The notes under the pieces: model-generated | The model's database searches: none | The model's input: the letters and a program-made list of their open reading frames with translations, nothing else | What the model was told of the DNA's origin: nothing | Shown: piece by piece, positions 25,583 to 34,546 of the stretch | Layout: every line of letters starts with the position of its first letter | Numbering within the stretch: position 1 is the stretch's first letter | Translations under genes and position numbers: made by a program | Source of the DNA: CAVYWD01 sp963772225 | Lineage (GTDB): Bacteria > Myxococcota > Myxococcia > Myxococcales > UBA5297 | DNA: 64,000 nucleotides | Direction of reading: 5' to 3' | NCBI GenBank assembly: GCA_963772225.1 | Contig: CAVYWD010000001.1 | Span: forward strand, 1,116,001-1,180,000

Positions 25583-27127
25583 TCAGAGCCGTCGATGGGC
25601 GGTGACGGCGCCGTAGGAGCTCTGGAAGCCGCGGAACTTCACGCCCGTCAACGCTCCTCCGACGCCAACCCGGGTGTCGATGTTGAACACCGTGCCGGTC
25701 TCGCTGTCCAACCCGAGGCGATAGGTCAGGTTGTAAACGCCGTCGCTCACCTTGGTAATGGCATCCGGATCCCACTGTTGTCCGAATGAGGTGACCTTGT
25801 AGGTGGCGCCTTTGATCACCGTGAGGGTGTTGTCGTCGTCGGGCTGGAAGGAGGCGAGGATGGGCGTGCCTTGGTCGTCCAGGATGACGGTGAGCCACAC
25901 CGCGACGACGAACGGATTGTCGGTGCAGACGTAGTCCGCGGGAACGTCGGCGTCGGCGGTGTCGACGCAGGCTGCCGTGAGGAGCTGATAACCCTGAATG
26001 GAACCGGGCTTGCCCGCGAAGACGAAGACCGAGGAGTCGAATACGGTGGTGAAGAAATAGGAAGTCGAGGGGCCACTGCCGCAGGGCGACTCCGGCCGCG
26101 ACTGGTTGTAGAACCTCAGCATGCGATTGACGTCGATCACCAGGTTGAGCGGCGCGCTCGCGCCTTCGGTCAGCTCCAGCCCTCCGCGGATGGAGTACTG
26201 CTCAGGAACCGTCTCCGACAGCGCGGTTTTGCAGGGGAGCATGAGGTCGAAGTCCATCAACTCGCCCGGGAGCATGTCCTCGAAATCGGCGTTCTCGCCG
26301 CCGCCGGTCCCCTCGTAGAAGGCCTTGGACGCCTGAGTGCAGTAGGTGTGCAGGCCATGGACGGCCTGGGCGTCAGGGGCGCAGAAGTTGCCCGTCACGC
26401 ACCCGGAGATTTGGGCCTTTCGGCTGAACTCCACCTGGAGGGTGTCGTAGGTCCCCGGCGCCGCCTCCAGCGTCGCGACCTTGGCGCCCGAGCCCCGCGT
26501 CCTGTGCGAGCCGCCGTCCGCCGCGATCGCCCCTCCGTCCGGCGCGCCGCTCGAATCGGCAGGGAGGTCCCATGGGCAGACCTGGTTTCCGGTCGAGGGA
26601 TCGAGGACCGTGCCCACCGGGTTGTTATCGGCATCGAAGCCGCAATCGCAGCTCTCGCCGTCCTTCAGGGTGTAGGGATTACCGGCGTTGTCGATGCAAT
26701 CGAAGTGCGTGAACATGTCGCTCAAGTCCACGCGGCTCCCGGCGATGGTGATGGTCTTCCCCGCAGGCTCGTCGAAGATGGGAATGGCCGGCTTGGTCGC
26801 GTCGGAGCTCGACAACGTCATCTTGCGGATGGTGATGCTGAAAGAATTGGGTGGCCCCGAGGCGATCTCGGTGTTGCAAAAGTCGCTTGGGCTCAAGGCG
26901 CTCAAGGCCCCATAGGTGCTCTGGAGGTGCTGAGCCGCAGAGGCGAAGGCGGAGGCGGAGGAGGGAGCGGCCGCGGAGTTGGGGGCTTGGACGGCCAGGC
27001 GAAGCATCGCCTTGCCCGAGGCGGGCGCGCCTGCGTCGAAGGAGGACTGGGTCTCGGTGCGGTTCGAGCTGCTGCAGGCGAAGGCCAGAAAGCACGCTGT
27101 GATGAGCGGAGCTCGGAGGCAGTGCAT
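25583..27127 (-). CDS. Large secreted lipoprotein, function unknown
   Basis: 514 residues. The N-terminus MHCLRAPLITACFLAFACSS is a signal peptide with lipobox LAFAC. Cys-rich segments (SCDCGF, CVTGNFCAP) and Asp/Gly stretches (DFEDMLPGELMDFDLMLPC) suggest an extracytoplasmic disulfide-containing protein, with a central Ser/Gly/Asp linker. I recognise no named family; in style it resembles myxobacterial lipoproteins reporting DUF4382-type or surface domains. Start ATG 27127. It converges with the FadL-like gene (45 bp between stops). Confidence 0.7.
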   Translation of the reverse strand: MHCLRAPLITACFLAFACSSSNRTETQSSFDAGAPASGKAMLRLAVQAPNSAAAPSSASAFASAAQHLQSTYGALSALSPSDFCNTEIASGPPNSFSITIRKMTLSSSDATKPAIPIFDEPAGKTITIAGSRVDLSDMFTHFDCIDNAGNPYTLKDGESCDCGFDADNNPVGTVLDPSTGNQVCPWDLPADSSGAPDGGAIAADGGSHRTRGSGAKVATLEAAPGTYDTLQVEFSRKAQISGCVTGNFCAPDAQAVHGLHTYCTQASKAFYEGTGGGENADFEDMLPGELMDFDLMLPCKTALSETVPEQYSIRGGLELTEGASAPLNLVIDVNRMLRFYNQSRPESPCGSGPSTSYFFTTVFDSSVFVFAGKPGSIQGYQLLTAACVDTADADVPADYVCTDNPFVVAVWLTVILDDQGTPILASFQPDDDNTLTVIKGATYKVTSFGQQWDPDAITKVSDGVYNLTYRLGLDSETGTVFNIDTRVGVGGALTGVKFRGFQSSYGAVTAHRRL

Positions 27128-27421
27128 GACGTTTCCTAGGAGGGGGTCGAGCGCAGTGAGGCGGGCCCGCGAGTCGGGAGGACTCGAAGGGGCGGGCGTG
27201 AGCCGCCATTGAAAGAGTGACAGGATTGAACCGAGATCGGAAGGCACCGACCTGAATGCGCTCGCGTCAATGAAATGCCGGTGTATTCACTGAATGGGGC
27301 GCCTCGAAGCGTCATTGTTCTGACGTCGCAGGCAACGCGAACGCCCAAGGGCGGCAGAGCGCGGCGGCATCCTTTTCCTCTCTCGCCGGCTCTCAAGGTG
27401 CCTGGAGAAAGTTGAGCCGCC

Positions 27422-27952
27422 ATGTCGATCCGTCCGCCCACCCGCGAGCGCACCCAACGATGGCTCCGCTCCCTGGGGCGCCTGGCGCTCCAAGGGGCGG
27501 CCGTCCTCGCCGCGGTCTTCGCCATGTCCTTCTGGAACGCCCGAAGCGCGGCGACCGGCGCCGCCCCGGCCCTCTGGGGCACGGACGTGCGCGGCCAGCC
27601 GGCATCCCTGGAGTCGCTCCGAGGGCGCCCGGTCCTCGTCCACTTCTGGGCCAGCTGGTGCGGGGTCTGCAAGATGGAGCAGTCGTCCATCGACGCCCTG
27701 GCGCGCGACCACGCGGTGCTCACCGTCGCCGCCGGCTCGGGAGGCCCCGCGGCGGTCGACGCCTTCCTGCGCAGCCAGAACCTGTCGTTCACGGCGCTCG
27801 CCGACCCGGAGATGGCGCTCGCCCATCGGTTCGGCGTCCGTGCCTTCCCCACCAGCTTCATCGTCGACCCCCGGGGCGTCATCCGCTTCGTCGAGGTCGG
27901 CTACACCACCTCGCTCGGCCTCCGGGCGAGGCTCTGGTGGGCGGGGCGCTGA
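27422..27952 (+). CDS. TlpA/ResA-type membrane-anchored thioredoxin-like protein
   Basis: 176 residues: a basic start (MSIRPPTRERTQRWLRS), one signal anchor (GAAVLAAVFAMSFWNA), then a thioredoxin domain with VHFWASWCGVCKMEQ (active CxxC as CGVC), cis-Pro in RAFPTSFIVDPRG and a final GYTTSLGLRARLWW. It should face the periplasm and reduce or isomerise disulfides, for instance in cytochrome c maturation. The nearest redox partner gene (CcdA-like) is 33 kb away, so this one acts alone locally. Start ATG 27422. Confidence 0.9.
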   Translation: MSIRPPTRERTQRWLRSLGRLALQGAAVLAAVFAMSFWNARSAATGAAPALWGTDVRGQPASLESLRGRPVLVHFWASWCGVCKMEQSSIDALARDHAVLTVAAGSGGPAAVDAFLRSQNLSFTALADPEMALAHRFGVRAFPTSFIVDPRGVIRFVEVGYTTSLGLRARLWWAGR

Positions 27953-27963
27953 CGCTGCGCCAC

Positions 27964-28422
27964 TCAGGTCTCCGGCGAGAGCTCACCCCGGGGCGCCGCG
28001 GGCTCTCCCTCGAGCGAGCGCTCGATCGCCTGCCCGATGGCATCGAGCTCGTCCACCCCGAAGCGGCGCTTCACCTCGGGGAACAGCTCGATCTCCTCGT
28101 CGCCCACGTGCTGCACCAAGGCACCGTGCAAGGTCTCCAGCCGCGCCGAGAACCCGGGGCTCGGAGGCCCGGCCCTCAACTCTGCGATCAACTCGCGAAT
28201 CCGCGCGTGCTCGCGCAGGAACCGGTCGGCGCTCACGAGGATGAGGCGCGGGCTGACGACTGAGTAGAAGTATTCTTCCTCCAGGTCGAAGTGTCGCTCC
28301 AGCCCCCGCCCCATGGCCTCGAGAGCCCGCTCCCGCGGCTCCCCGGCTCCCGACTGGACCAAATCGACCACCAATGCCTCGATCCGATCGTGCTGGAGCA
28401 TGAGAAAGCGGAGCGCGTTCAT
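27964..28422 (-). CDS. Hemerythrin/HHE-domain protein
   Basis: 152 residues forming one four-helix bundle with the metal-ligand pattern of HHE proteins: LMLQHDRIE (first His), GLERHFDLEEEYFY, RFLREHARIREL (second His), GALVQHVGDEEIELFPEV (third His and Glu). Such non-heme di-iron proteins bind O2 or NO or protect iron-sulfur clusters. Start ATG 28422. It converges with the TlpA-type gene, 11 bp apart. A C-terminal tail of about 20 residues is not conserved. Confidence 0.9.
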   Translation of the reverse strand: MNALRFLMLQHDRIEALVVDLVQSGAGEPRERALEAMGRGLERHFDLEEEYFYSVVSPRLILVSADRFLREHARIRELIAELRAGPPSPGFSARLETLHGALVQHVGDEEIELFPEVKRRFGVDELDAIGQAIERSLEGEPAAPRGELSPET

Positions 28423-28539
28423 GCGACGAAGGTGTGTGCGCGCGCGCCGGCGGCAACCGGCCGGCGCCGCGCGGCCGAGCGCCCTTCCGACCGCCCCCCG
28501 CTCATCCAGCGGCGACTCGCGCGTGCGGCGAGGCAGCGG

Positions 28540-29481
28540 TCACAAGACCGTGGAGTCCACGAGCGCTGCGACCTCTCCATCGCTCAACTCGGCCGTAGGG
28601 CTCAGGTGCCGCTGCACCAACCGGCGCGCCGCGGCCGCGAGGATCCCCGCGCTGGGCCCTCCGGCGCGCGCCCCTTCGAGCAGCAGGCCCCCGGCGCACG
28701 CGAGCGTCAGGTCGTCGGCGAAGCGGCGCGCCCTCCTCGCCTGCCTCTCGGGCGGGTGGCCCTTAAGCTCATCGAAGCGGGCCGGCAGCCCCTGCGCCAG
28801 CGCCGTGAGCGCGCCCGCCTCCTCGCGCAGGGAAGCCGGCGTGGCCTCGGCCTGGGCCCTCACGTCGTCGGCGAGCACCCGGTGGCAGCCCTCCCTCCGG
28901 CAGGCGCGCAGAACGTCGAGCACCAGGATGTTCGTGGTTCCCTCCCAGACCGGGAGGACCTGCGCATCGCGCAAGAGCCGCGGCATGACGAAGTCCTCGA
29001 TGTACCCGTTGCCGCCGTGCAGCTCGATTCCCTCGGACGCGGCCCAGACCGCCAGCTTGGCGGTGGAGAGCTTGGCGAGCGGGGTGAGCGCCCGTAGCCT
29101 TCGCGCGTCGAGCGCGCCGCCTGCGTCAGCGCGGTCCAGCAGCGAGGCCGCGTGGAAGACCAGGTGCTTCGCGGCGACCCGGTTGCCAAAGCGGTCGAAA
29201 GGCCGGTGCTCCGGCGAGTGTCGGTCGGCCTCGCGCGCCCAGGCGTCCACCGGGCCCGCGGCGAGCTCGCCCATGCGCTCGAGCTGCGGCGCGATCCACG
29301 CCAGGGCGTCGGCGGGCAACAGCCGCGCGAGGAGATCCTGCAGCACCGGGTCCTGCCGGTAGAAGCTCGCGCCCTCGGCGAGCGGCCGCGAGAGAACCTG
29401 GAACGGGTTTGCGACCTCCGGCCGCCGACCCGCGGGGATGCCGTTTCTCGCCGCTTCCAACTTCGGGTCTGCGTCGGCCAT
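28540..29481 (-). pseudogene. Acyl-CoA dehydrogenase (AidB-like) lacking its middle domain
   Basis: 313 residues from ATG 29481 (GAGGGAGGAACCC upstream). Residues 20-100 resemble the AidB-type N-terminal helical domain (PLAEGASFYRQDPVLQDL, SPEHRPFDRFGNRV). The next residues, AAKHLVFHAASLLDRAD, belong to the C-terminal helical domain (ASEGIELHGGNGYIEDFVMP, LPVWEGTTNILVLDVLRA). The beta domain that binds FAD and substrate, over 200 residues, is absent, although the frame stays open across the junction near 29170. Intact relatives have about 540-590 residues. An enzyme lacking this domain should be inactive, so a deletion or a mis-assembled sequence is likely. Confidence 0.65.
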
Positions 29482-29609
29482 GGGTTCCTCCCTCTCGCTC
29501 GAGGAGATTGTCGAGCGGCGCGCCCGCGCGGGCAACGGCTCTCCGCCGCCCGAGCTTGGGGGCGGAAGACCCGCGCCAACCAGGAGGAGCGCCGCCCAGG
29601 TTGCGCCGG

Positions 29610-29638
29610 TTGACATGAGATCTGGTCAAGATTATGGT
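29610..29638 (+). promoter_or_regulatory. Sigma-70-type promoter before the permease-PadR operon
   Basis: TTGACA at 29610-29615, a 17-base spacer, then TATGGT at 29633-29638 matches the sigma-70 consensus well. A palindrome, GCATCTTGATGC (29643-29654), lies just downstream and overlaps the putative start codon, in a position suited to repression by the PadR protein. The pairing of operator and PadR is inferred, not shown. Confidence 0.6.
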
Positions 29639-29650
29639 TGGAGCATCTTG

Positions 29651-30158
29651 ATGCTTAAGACATCTAGGCGGCAACGACATCCTCCAGCGATCCTTCCTCC
29701 TCCCCCTCCTCGCGCTCGTCGGCCTGGCCGTCTTCGGCTGGAAGGATCCGGAGCGAGCCCGGTCGGCGCTCGTATCCGCGGCGCGTTCGGGCCTCGCCCT
29801 GCTTCCTCCCGTGCTGGGCCTCACCGCCGCAATCGGACTGACCACCGCTTCACTGCCGCCGGAGCTGATCGCGGGCCTCTTTCGCTCCCATGGCACCGCG
29901 GGCTTTCTGCTTCTCTCGGGGCTCGGGGCCTTGATCACCATCCCAGCGCCGGTGGCCTACCCCTTGGCAGGTTCGCTCCTCCGCCTGGAAGCGAACCTCC
30001 CGGCGATGGCCAGCTTCATCACGGCCCTGACGATGGTCGGCGTTCTCACCGCGCCGTTGGAGATCAAAGCATTCGGGAGATCCTTCACGCTGATCCGGCA
30101 GGCCCTCAGCCTTGCCCTCGCCTTGGCCATCGGTGCGCTCATGGGGTTGATGCTTTGA
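29651..30158 (+). CDS. Half-size permease, first subunit (probable one-base frameshift near the start)
   Basis: Hydrophobic protein with at least four membrane spans: LALLPPVLGLTAAIGLTTAS, FLLLSGLGALITIPAPVAYP, ASFITALTMVGVLTAPLEIK, LSLALALAIGALMGLML. It belongs to the two-gene permease family related to ArsP/YraQ-like DUF318 proteins. An open frame upstream (DILQRSFLLPLLALVGLAVF) looks like the missing first span but has no start codon. ATG 29651 is in the other frame, and removing one G near 29667 joins them into about 168 residues. Otherwise GTG 29811 is the start (115 residues). The stop overlaps the next gene (TTGA). Confidence 0.65.
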
Positions 30159-30676
30159 ATCGGGAAACCAGGAATCTCGCGCTGGCCGGGCTCGCGGTGG
30201 TGGCGCTTCACCTGGCCCTGGCGCTCTTCAGCCCCTCGCTCGCGGCCCGATCGGCCGGGAACGGCCTGCAGGGCCTCAAGGAGGTGCTGGCCATCGTCCC
30301 CGCCGTCCTGGTCCTCCTCGCGCTGTTCAACGCGTGGGTTCCCAGGGAGATGATCGGACGCGGCCTCGGCCCCTCCTCCGGCTTCCGGGGCGTCGTGTTC
30401 GCGCTGCTGCTTGGAACCGCTGCCGCCGGGCCCCTCTATGCCGCCTTCCCGATCGGCGTGTCCCTGCGCGAGAAGGGGGCGCGAACCGCGAACCTGGTCA
30501 TCTTCCTGGGAGCCTGGGCCGCCATCAAGGTTCCCATGTTGATGATGGAAAGCGCCTTCCTCGGAATCCGGTTCGCGGTCATCCGGTTGGCTCTCACGCT
30601 TCCGGGTATCATCGCGTCCGGGTTCCTGATGGAATTCCTCGAAGCTCGAACCCGATTTCTTTCGCCCCCCACCTGA
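30155..30676 (+). CDS. Half-size permease, second subunit
   Basis: 173 residues with five or so membrane spans. GTAAAGPLYAAFPIGVSLRE and NLVIFLGAWAAIKVPMLMME match the conserved core of the second half of the permease pair (GsAAAGPLYAAFPIA...GAWs..KiPM). Start TTG 30155 overlaps the stop of the first subunit by four bases, showing coupling. These pairs are often next to metal or redox-responsive regulators, but the transported substrate is unproven. The PadR gene follows after 4 bp, forming a three-gene operon. Confidence 0.8.
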   Translation: MNRETRNLALAGLAVVALHLALALFSPSLAARSAGNGLQGLKEVLAIVPAVLVLLALFNAWVPREMIGRGLGPSSGFRGVVFALLLGTAAAGPLYAAFPIGVSLREKGARTANLVIFLGAWAAIKVPMLMMESAFLGIRFAVIRLALTLPGIIASGFLMEFLEARTRFLSPPT

Positions 30677-30680
30677 TCCG

Positions 30681-31046
30681 ATGCCGCCCGCCACCCGCCA
30701 TTCCCGCCACTTGCCCGCCTTCGTGCTGCTCGCGCTCGCCGACGAACCGCGCCACGGCCACGCGATCCGCGCCGCGCTCCTCGATCGCATTCCGGGGTTC
30801 GCGGGCGACCCCGGGGCGATCTACCGGACGCTCCAGGCCCTAGAGGCCGCGGGCGAGGTCCACTTCCGCTGGGACACGGATTCGCGCGGTCCGGCTCGAA
30901 AGGTCTTTAGCCTTACGCCGGCGGGGTGGGAGCGCCTGGAGTTCTGGAAGGAGGACATCGAGCGACGTCTGGCATCCCTCCAGGCGTTCCTGGCCAACTT
31001 CGAGAAGGCCCGGGAGAAGAGGCCCGGGCCTCGGAAACGCCGGTGA
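30681..31046 (+). CDS. PadR-family transcriptional regulator
   Basis: 121 residues. Winged helix FVLLALADEPRHGHAIRAAL, DPGAIYRTLQALEAAGEVHF, VFSLTPAGWERLEFWKEDIE is the PadR pattern, with a C-terminal dimer helix (RRLASLQAFLANFEKARE). PadR proteins repress nearby transport or detoxification genes and release on ligand binding. It is the third gene of the permease operon, 4 bp after the second subunit, so it probably senses the transported compound and controls the promoter at 29610 through the palindrome there. Confidence 0.9.
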   Translation: MPPATRHSRHLPAFVLLALADEPRHGHAIRAALLDRIPGFAGDPGAIYRTLQALEAAGEVHFRWDTDSRGPARKVFSLTPAGWERLEFWKEDIERRLASLQAFLANFEKAREKRPGPRKRR

Positions 31047-31196
31047 ACGGCCGGCGCCGAGAGCGAGGCGTCGCCTCACCCGAATTCGCAGGCCATGCAG
31101 AAAGCAACGCCGAGCCTGTCGCGCCGCGAGAGCCGACGCGACTCGGAGGAGGAACCCGAGCCTGATAGGTTCCTTCTTTCATCAGGAGCGCATTCC

Positions 31197-31859
31197 TTGG
31201 ACGTCGCCCTCTTCGACATCGACGGGACGCTCGTGGACACCGGGGGTGCAGGCCGCCGGGCCATCGGCCGGGCCGCCGAGGCGCTCCACGGCCGCCGCGA
31301 CCTCTTCGACGGCGTTCCTTTCGACGGCGCCACCGACCGCGCCATCTGCCGCTCGGCGCTGGCGCGGCTCTCGCGCTCGTTCGGCGAGGCGGACATCGAC
31401 GGGCTCCTCTCGGCGTACGTCGCCATGCTCGCCGACGAGGTGGCGCGCTCGCCCTACGGCATCTTCCCCGGCGTCCGGGAGTGCGTCGCCCTCTTCGAGC
31501 AGCGCGGCGTCCTCTTGGGCCTGGGCACCGGCAACGTCGAGGCAGGCGCGCGCATCAAGCTCGCCCGCGGCGACCTGAACGCGCCGTTCGCGTTCGGCGG
31601 CTTCGGCTCCGACGCCGAGGACCGCGCGCTCATCCTGCGGGCGGGCCTCTCCCGGGCGGAGGCGCTGCTCGGGCGGGCGGCGCGCGACCCGTGGATCATC
31701 GGTGACACCCCGAAGGACCTCGCCGCCGGCCGAGCAATCGGCGCCAAGGTCGCCCTCGTCGCAACGGGCCGCTACGGCGTCGAGCAGCTCGCCGCCCAGG
31801 AGCCCGACCTCTGCGTCGCGTCGCTTGCGGATCCGCGGGTGCTGGCGCTCGCCGGGTAA
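31197..31859 (+). CDS. HAD-superfamily hydrolase (phosphoglycolate-phosphatase-like)
   Basis: 220 residues. HAD motif I is VALFDIDGTLVDTGG (nucleophile Asp), motif II LGLGTGNVEAGA, motif III around R/K, motif IV WIIGDTPKDLAAG. A four-helix cap lies between motifs I and II, as in Gph-type subclass I phosphatases. Start TTG 31197 is preceded by CAGGAGCG; a longer frame from ATG 31095 adds a charged unconserved leader. Likely a small-molecule phosphatase; the substrate cannot be fixed. Confidence 0.85.
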   Translation: MDVALFDIDGTLVDTGGAGRRAIGRAAEALHGRRDLFDGVPFDGATDRAICRSALARLSRSFGEADIDGLLSAYVAMLADEVARSPYGIFPGVRECVALFEQRGVLLGLGTGNVEAGARIKLARGDLNAPFAFGGFGSDAEDRALILRAGLSRAEALLGRAARDPWIIGDTPKDLAAGRAIGAKVALVATGRYGVEQLAAQEPDLCVASLADPRVLALAG

Positions 31860-31977
31860 TCGGCGACCTTGACCCGCCTGCGGGCGGGCGGATATCTACG
31901 CCTCGACTGGCAGGCCTCTCCCTCGGACGAGTGGGGCTCGCCGGCGCACCCACTGACGTCCGCCCCGAGGAATCTCG

Positions 31978-32565
31978 ATGCGCGCCGCCCTCCTGACCGC
32001 CACGCTGCTGTGCGCCGCGGCGTGCCCCAAGTCGAGGGCCGCGCCGACGGCCAGCTACGCAGGCCCGCCCAAGGCCATTCGCCTTCTCGAGCAGACGCCC
32101 GAGGCCGAGACCGCGTCGCGCCTGGAGAAGCGAGCGGACCTCTTCGTGGCCGTCGAGAACGGCCAGCCGGTGCCGGCCATCGTCGCCACGCACACCACCG
32201 AGCCCATCAACCGGCACGGGGCGCGGGCGCTGCTCTACGGCGACGAGGCCGCGACCCGAGGGTGGAGCGTCGACAACTTCGTGTTGCTGGAGGTGGCCGA
32301 TAAGGCCGGCCGCGTCATCCATCGGGTGGCCATCGGCTTCCAGCAAGGCGTGACCGCGGGCTCGGAGCAGGTCGACGCGCTGGGCCCCATGCGCTTCACC
32401 TTCAATCCCGGAGAGGTCGACGTGACCTCCCTCCTCCCGCCGGACGAGCCCGTCACCCTCAAGGCGACGGCGCTCGACGTGGGCGGCGTGGGCAGAGTGA
32501 GCGACGTCTTCTTGGTCCTCTCCGCCGAGGCCGCGGGCGGCGAGGAGGACCTGCGCGAGCGATGA
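31978..32565 (+). CDS. Lipoprotein, function unknown
   Basis: 195 residues. MRAALLTATLLCAAACPK is a lipoprotein signal (Cys16). The mature part has an immunoglobulin-like beta character (AIVATHTTEPINRHGARALL, SVDNFVLLEVADKAGRVIHR) but no named family. The end overlaps the start of the GNAT gene by four bases (ATGA), so it lies in one transcription unit with GNAT, a second lipoprotein and ttcA. Confidence 0.75.
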   Translation: MRAALLTATLLCAAACPKSRAAPTASYAGPPKAIRLLEQTPEAETASRLEKRADLFVAVENGQPVPAIVATHTTEPINRHGARALLYGDEAATRGWSVDNFVLLEVADKAGRVIHRVAIGFQQGVTAGSEQVDALGPMRFTFNPGEVDVTSLLPPDEPVTLKATALDVGGVGRVSDVFLVLSAEAAGGEEDLRER

Positions 32566-33065
32566 AGCGCAGCTTGGGATCGCACCTCGAGCTCGGCTCG
32601 CTGCTCGCCTGCGCCGCCGGAGAGAGCGCCCTCGCCTCCGTGGAGCGCTGCGTCGGGGAGGCCCTCGACTACTTCCGCCGCGCGGACGGGAGCGCGCCGG
32701 CGAGCCGCATCGCGCTCGACCGCCTGTCCGAGGCGCTGGCCGACGATACCCGCCGCCTGTTCGTCCTGTCGCCGGCGGACGAGCCCCCTTGCGGACTTCT
32801 GGAGCTCGCGCTCGACTGCCCGGAGCCCGGCGAGATCACGCTCGCCCTGCTGGTGCTCGCCCGAGCGGCCCGGGGCCGCGGTCTCGGCCGCGAGCTCTGC
32901 CGCGACCTGTTCTCGCTCCTGCGCGAGCGCGGCTATCGCACCCTGCGGCTGGGCGTCGCGGCAGATGCGGACGCGGCCGCGCGTTTCTGGAGCTCGGTGG
33001 GCCTGTCTGAGCACGGCCAGGCTCGAGGCGTGCGCCTCTTCGAGCTCGCGCTCGGTCCGGAGTGA
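32562..33065 (+). CDS. GNAT-family N-acetyltransferase
   Basis: 167 residues. The acetyl-CoA-binding segment ITLALLVLARAARGRGLGRE shows the R/Q-x-x-G-x-G/A pattern (RGRGLG), followed by YRTLRLGVAADADAAARFW, the usual strand-helix after it. The N-terminal third is a helical leader not seen in minimal GNATs. Start ATG 32562 overlaps the previous stop. Substrate unknown. Confidence 0.85.
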   Translation: MKRSLGSHLELGSLLACAAGESALASVERCVGEALDYFRRADGSAPASRIALDRLSEALADDTRRLFVLSPADEPPCGLLELALDCPEPGEITLALLVLARAARGRGLGRELCRDLFSLLRERGYRTLRLGVAADADAAARFWSSVGLSEHGQARGVRLFELALGPE

Positions 33066-33068
33066 GCC

Positions 33069-33611
33069 ATGGCGAAGCGCGGCGCGGCGGCGATTTGGGC
33101 GATGGCCTCGAGCCTGGCGCTCGGCTGCGCGGCATGCGAGCGGCGCGCTCCCACGTCCCCCGCGAGCGCCTCCGCGGCGAGTGAGCTTGCCGGCTCGCCG
33201 GACGGCGGGGCGCGCGAGGCGCCCGACGCGAGCGCACCCATCGCGGTGCCGCGCGGCTGCGACATCAACCTGAGCGGCCGCTACCACCTCCGCGGCCGGT
33301 CCCCGGCGCGCTACGAGGTGGAGGACGACGGGTTCCACCTGACGGCGCGGGCGCTGGGCCTCGACGCCTCGCAGACGAGCGCCATGTCCCTCTGGCTGGA
33401 GCGCACGCCCAAAGGCTTCGTGGGCCACGTGCTCGGGACCGCGCGGACCGTGGGCGGGCGGGAGTGCCCGGTGGCCTTCCCGGCGGCGCTCATCGCCTGC
33501 CGGGCCGAGGACCTGGTGATCCAGTCCGCCGACGAGCTGAGCGTGGACGAGCAGTGCCAGGTGCGCGAGAGCCCGCAGGCCGTCACCGAGAAGGTGCTCG
33601 AGCGCGAATAG
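33069..33611 (+). CDS. Lipoprotein or exported protein, function unknown
   Basis: 180 residues. Signal sequence with Cys residues at LALGCAAC. A Ser/Ala/Pro/Asp linker (TSPASASAASELAG) precedes a roughly 120-residue domain with Cys pairs (RGCDINLSGRYHLRG, GGRECPVAF, ALIACRAEDLV, EQCQV) that could form disulfides. No family recognised. It sits 3 bp after GNAT and 14 bp before ttcA. Confidence 0.7.
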   Translation: MAKRGAAAIWAMASSLALGCAACERRAPTSPASASAASELAGSPDGGAREAPDASAPIAVPRGCDINLSGRYHLRGRSPARYEVEDDGFHLTARALGLDASQTSAMSLWLERTPKGFVGHVLGTARTVGGRECPVAFPAALIACRAEDLVIQSADELSVDEQCQVRESPQAVTEKVLERE

Positions 33612-33625
33612 AGGGCGAGAAGCCG

Positions 33626-34441
33626 ATGAGCCGACTCGAGAAGCGACTGCTGAACGACGTGGGGCGGGCCATCCACGACTTCGACCTCATCGCCGGCGGC
33701 GACCGGGTCATGGTGGCGGTGTCGGGCGGGAAAGATTCGCTCACGCTGCTCCACCTCTTGATGCGGCTGCGCGAGCGCTCGCCGGTCGCGTTCTCGCTGG
33801 TGGCGGTGAACCTGGACCAGGGCCAGCCGGGCTTTCCGGCGAATACGCTGGAGCGCTACCTCGCCGGCCTGGGGGTGGAATACCGGATGGTGCACCGGGA
33901 CACATACTCCATCGTCAAAAGGCTCACGCCGCCCGGCAAGACCTTTTGCCCGGTCTGCTCGCGCCTGAGGCGAGGCGTGCTCTACAACGTGGCGGTGGAG
34001 CTGAAGTGCACGAAAATAGCCCTGGGGCATCACCGCGAGGACCTCATCGAGACGCTGCTGCTCTCGGCGCTGTTCTCGGGGGCGCTCAAGTCCATGCCGC
34101 CCAAGCTCGCCTCCGACGACGGGCGCAATACGGTCATCCGACCGCTCGCGTATTGCGCCGAGGAGACCATTCGCGCTTTCTCGGAGGAAATGAAGTTCCC
34201 CATCATTCCCTGCAGCTTGTGCCAGACGCAGGAGAATGCGCAGCGGCGGAAGGTGAAGTCCCTGATCAACGACCTCGCCAAGGAGCACCCCGCCGTGCGC
34301 GGCAATTTGCTCCATGCGCTCGCGAACGTGCTGCCATCGCATCTATTGGACCCGCGGCTGTCCTCGAGCCGGGGCGCTCCGTCAGGAGGCGAGAACGCGG
34401 TGGAGGGCGAGGGCGCGCCCCCGCTGTCGCTCAGAACCTGA
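33626..34441 (+). CDS. ttcA: tRNA 2-thiocytidine biosynthesis protein TtcA-like
   Basis: 271 residues. PP-loop ATP pyrophosphatase motif SGGKDS at 33-38, the CPVC pair (C108, C111) and CSLC (C196, C199) match the iron-sulfur-binding cysteines of TtcA, which thiolates cytidine 32 of certain tRNAs. LALGHHREDLIETLLLSALF-type sequence (131-150) is highly conserved. Start ATG 33626 gives the usual N-terminus (MSRLEKRLLNDVGRAI); longer upstream frames are unconserved. The Gly/Ala-rich end after residue 245 is extra. The lipoprotein-GNAT-lipoprotein genes upstream are probably co-transcribed. Confidence 0.93.
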   Translation: MSRLEKRLLNDVGRAIHDFDLIAGGDRVMVAVSGGKDSLTLLHLLMRLRERSPVAFSLVAVNLDQGQPGFPANTLERYLAGLGVEYRMVHRDTYSIVKRLTPPGKTFCPVCSRLRRGVLYNVAVELKCTKIALGHHREDLIETLLLSALFSGALKSMPPKLASDDGRNTVIRPLAYCAEETIRAFSEEMKFPIIPCSLCQTQENAQRRKVKSLINDLAKEHPAVRGNLLHALANVLPSHLLDPRLSSSRGAPSGGENAVEGEGAPPLSLRT

Positions 34442-34546
34442 AGCCCGGCACGGCGCCAGCGCCAGCGTTCGCATCCGGACGAAAGCGAGTTGACCCGAGA
34501 GCATCCGTCAGCTTCCGGATGAAATGAGTGAGTGGAAACGCGGCCC

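Noticed and set aside
34470..34525. CATCCGGA/TCCGGATG inverted repeat after ttcA as a terminator
   Set aside because: Arms are only 8 bp and separated by about 35 bases with no T-run; too weak to call.
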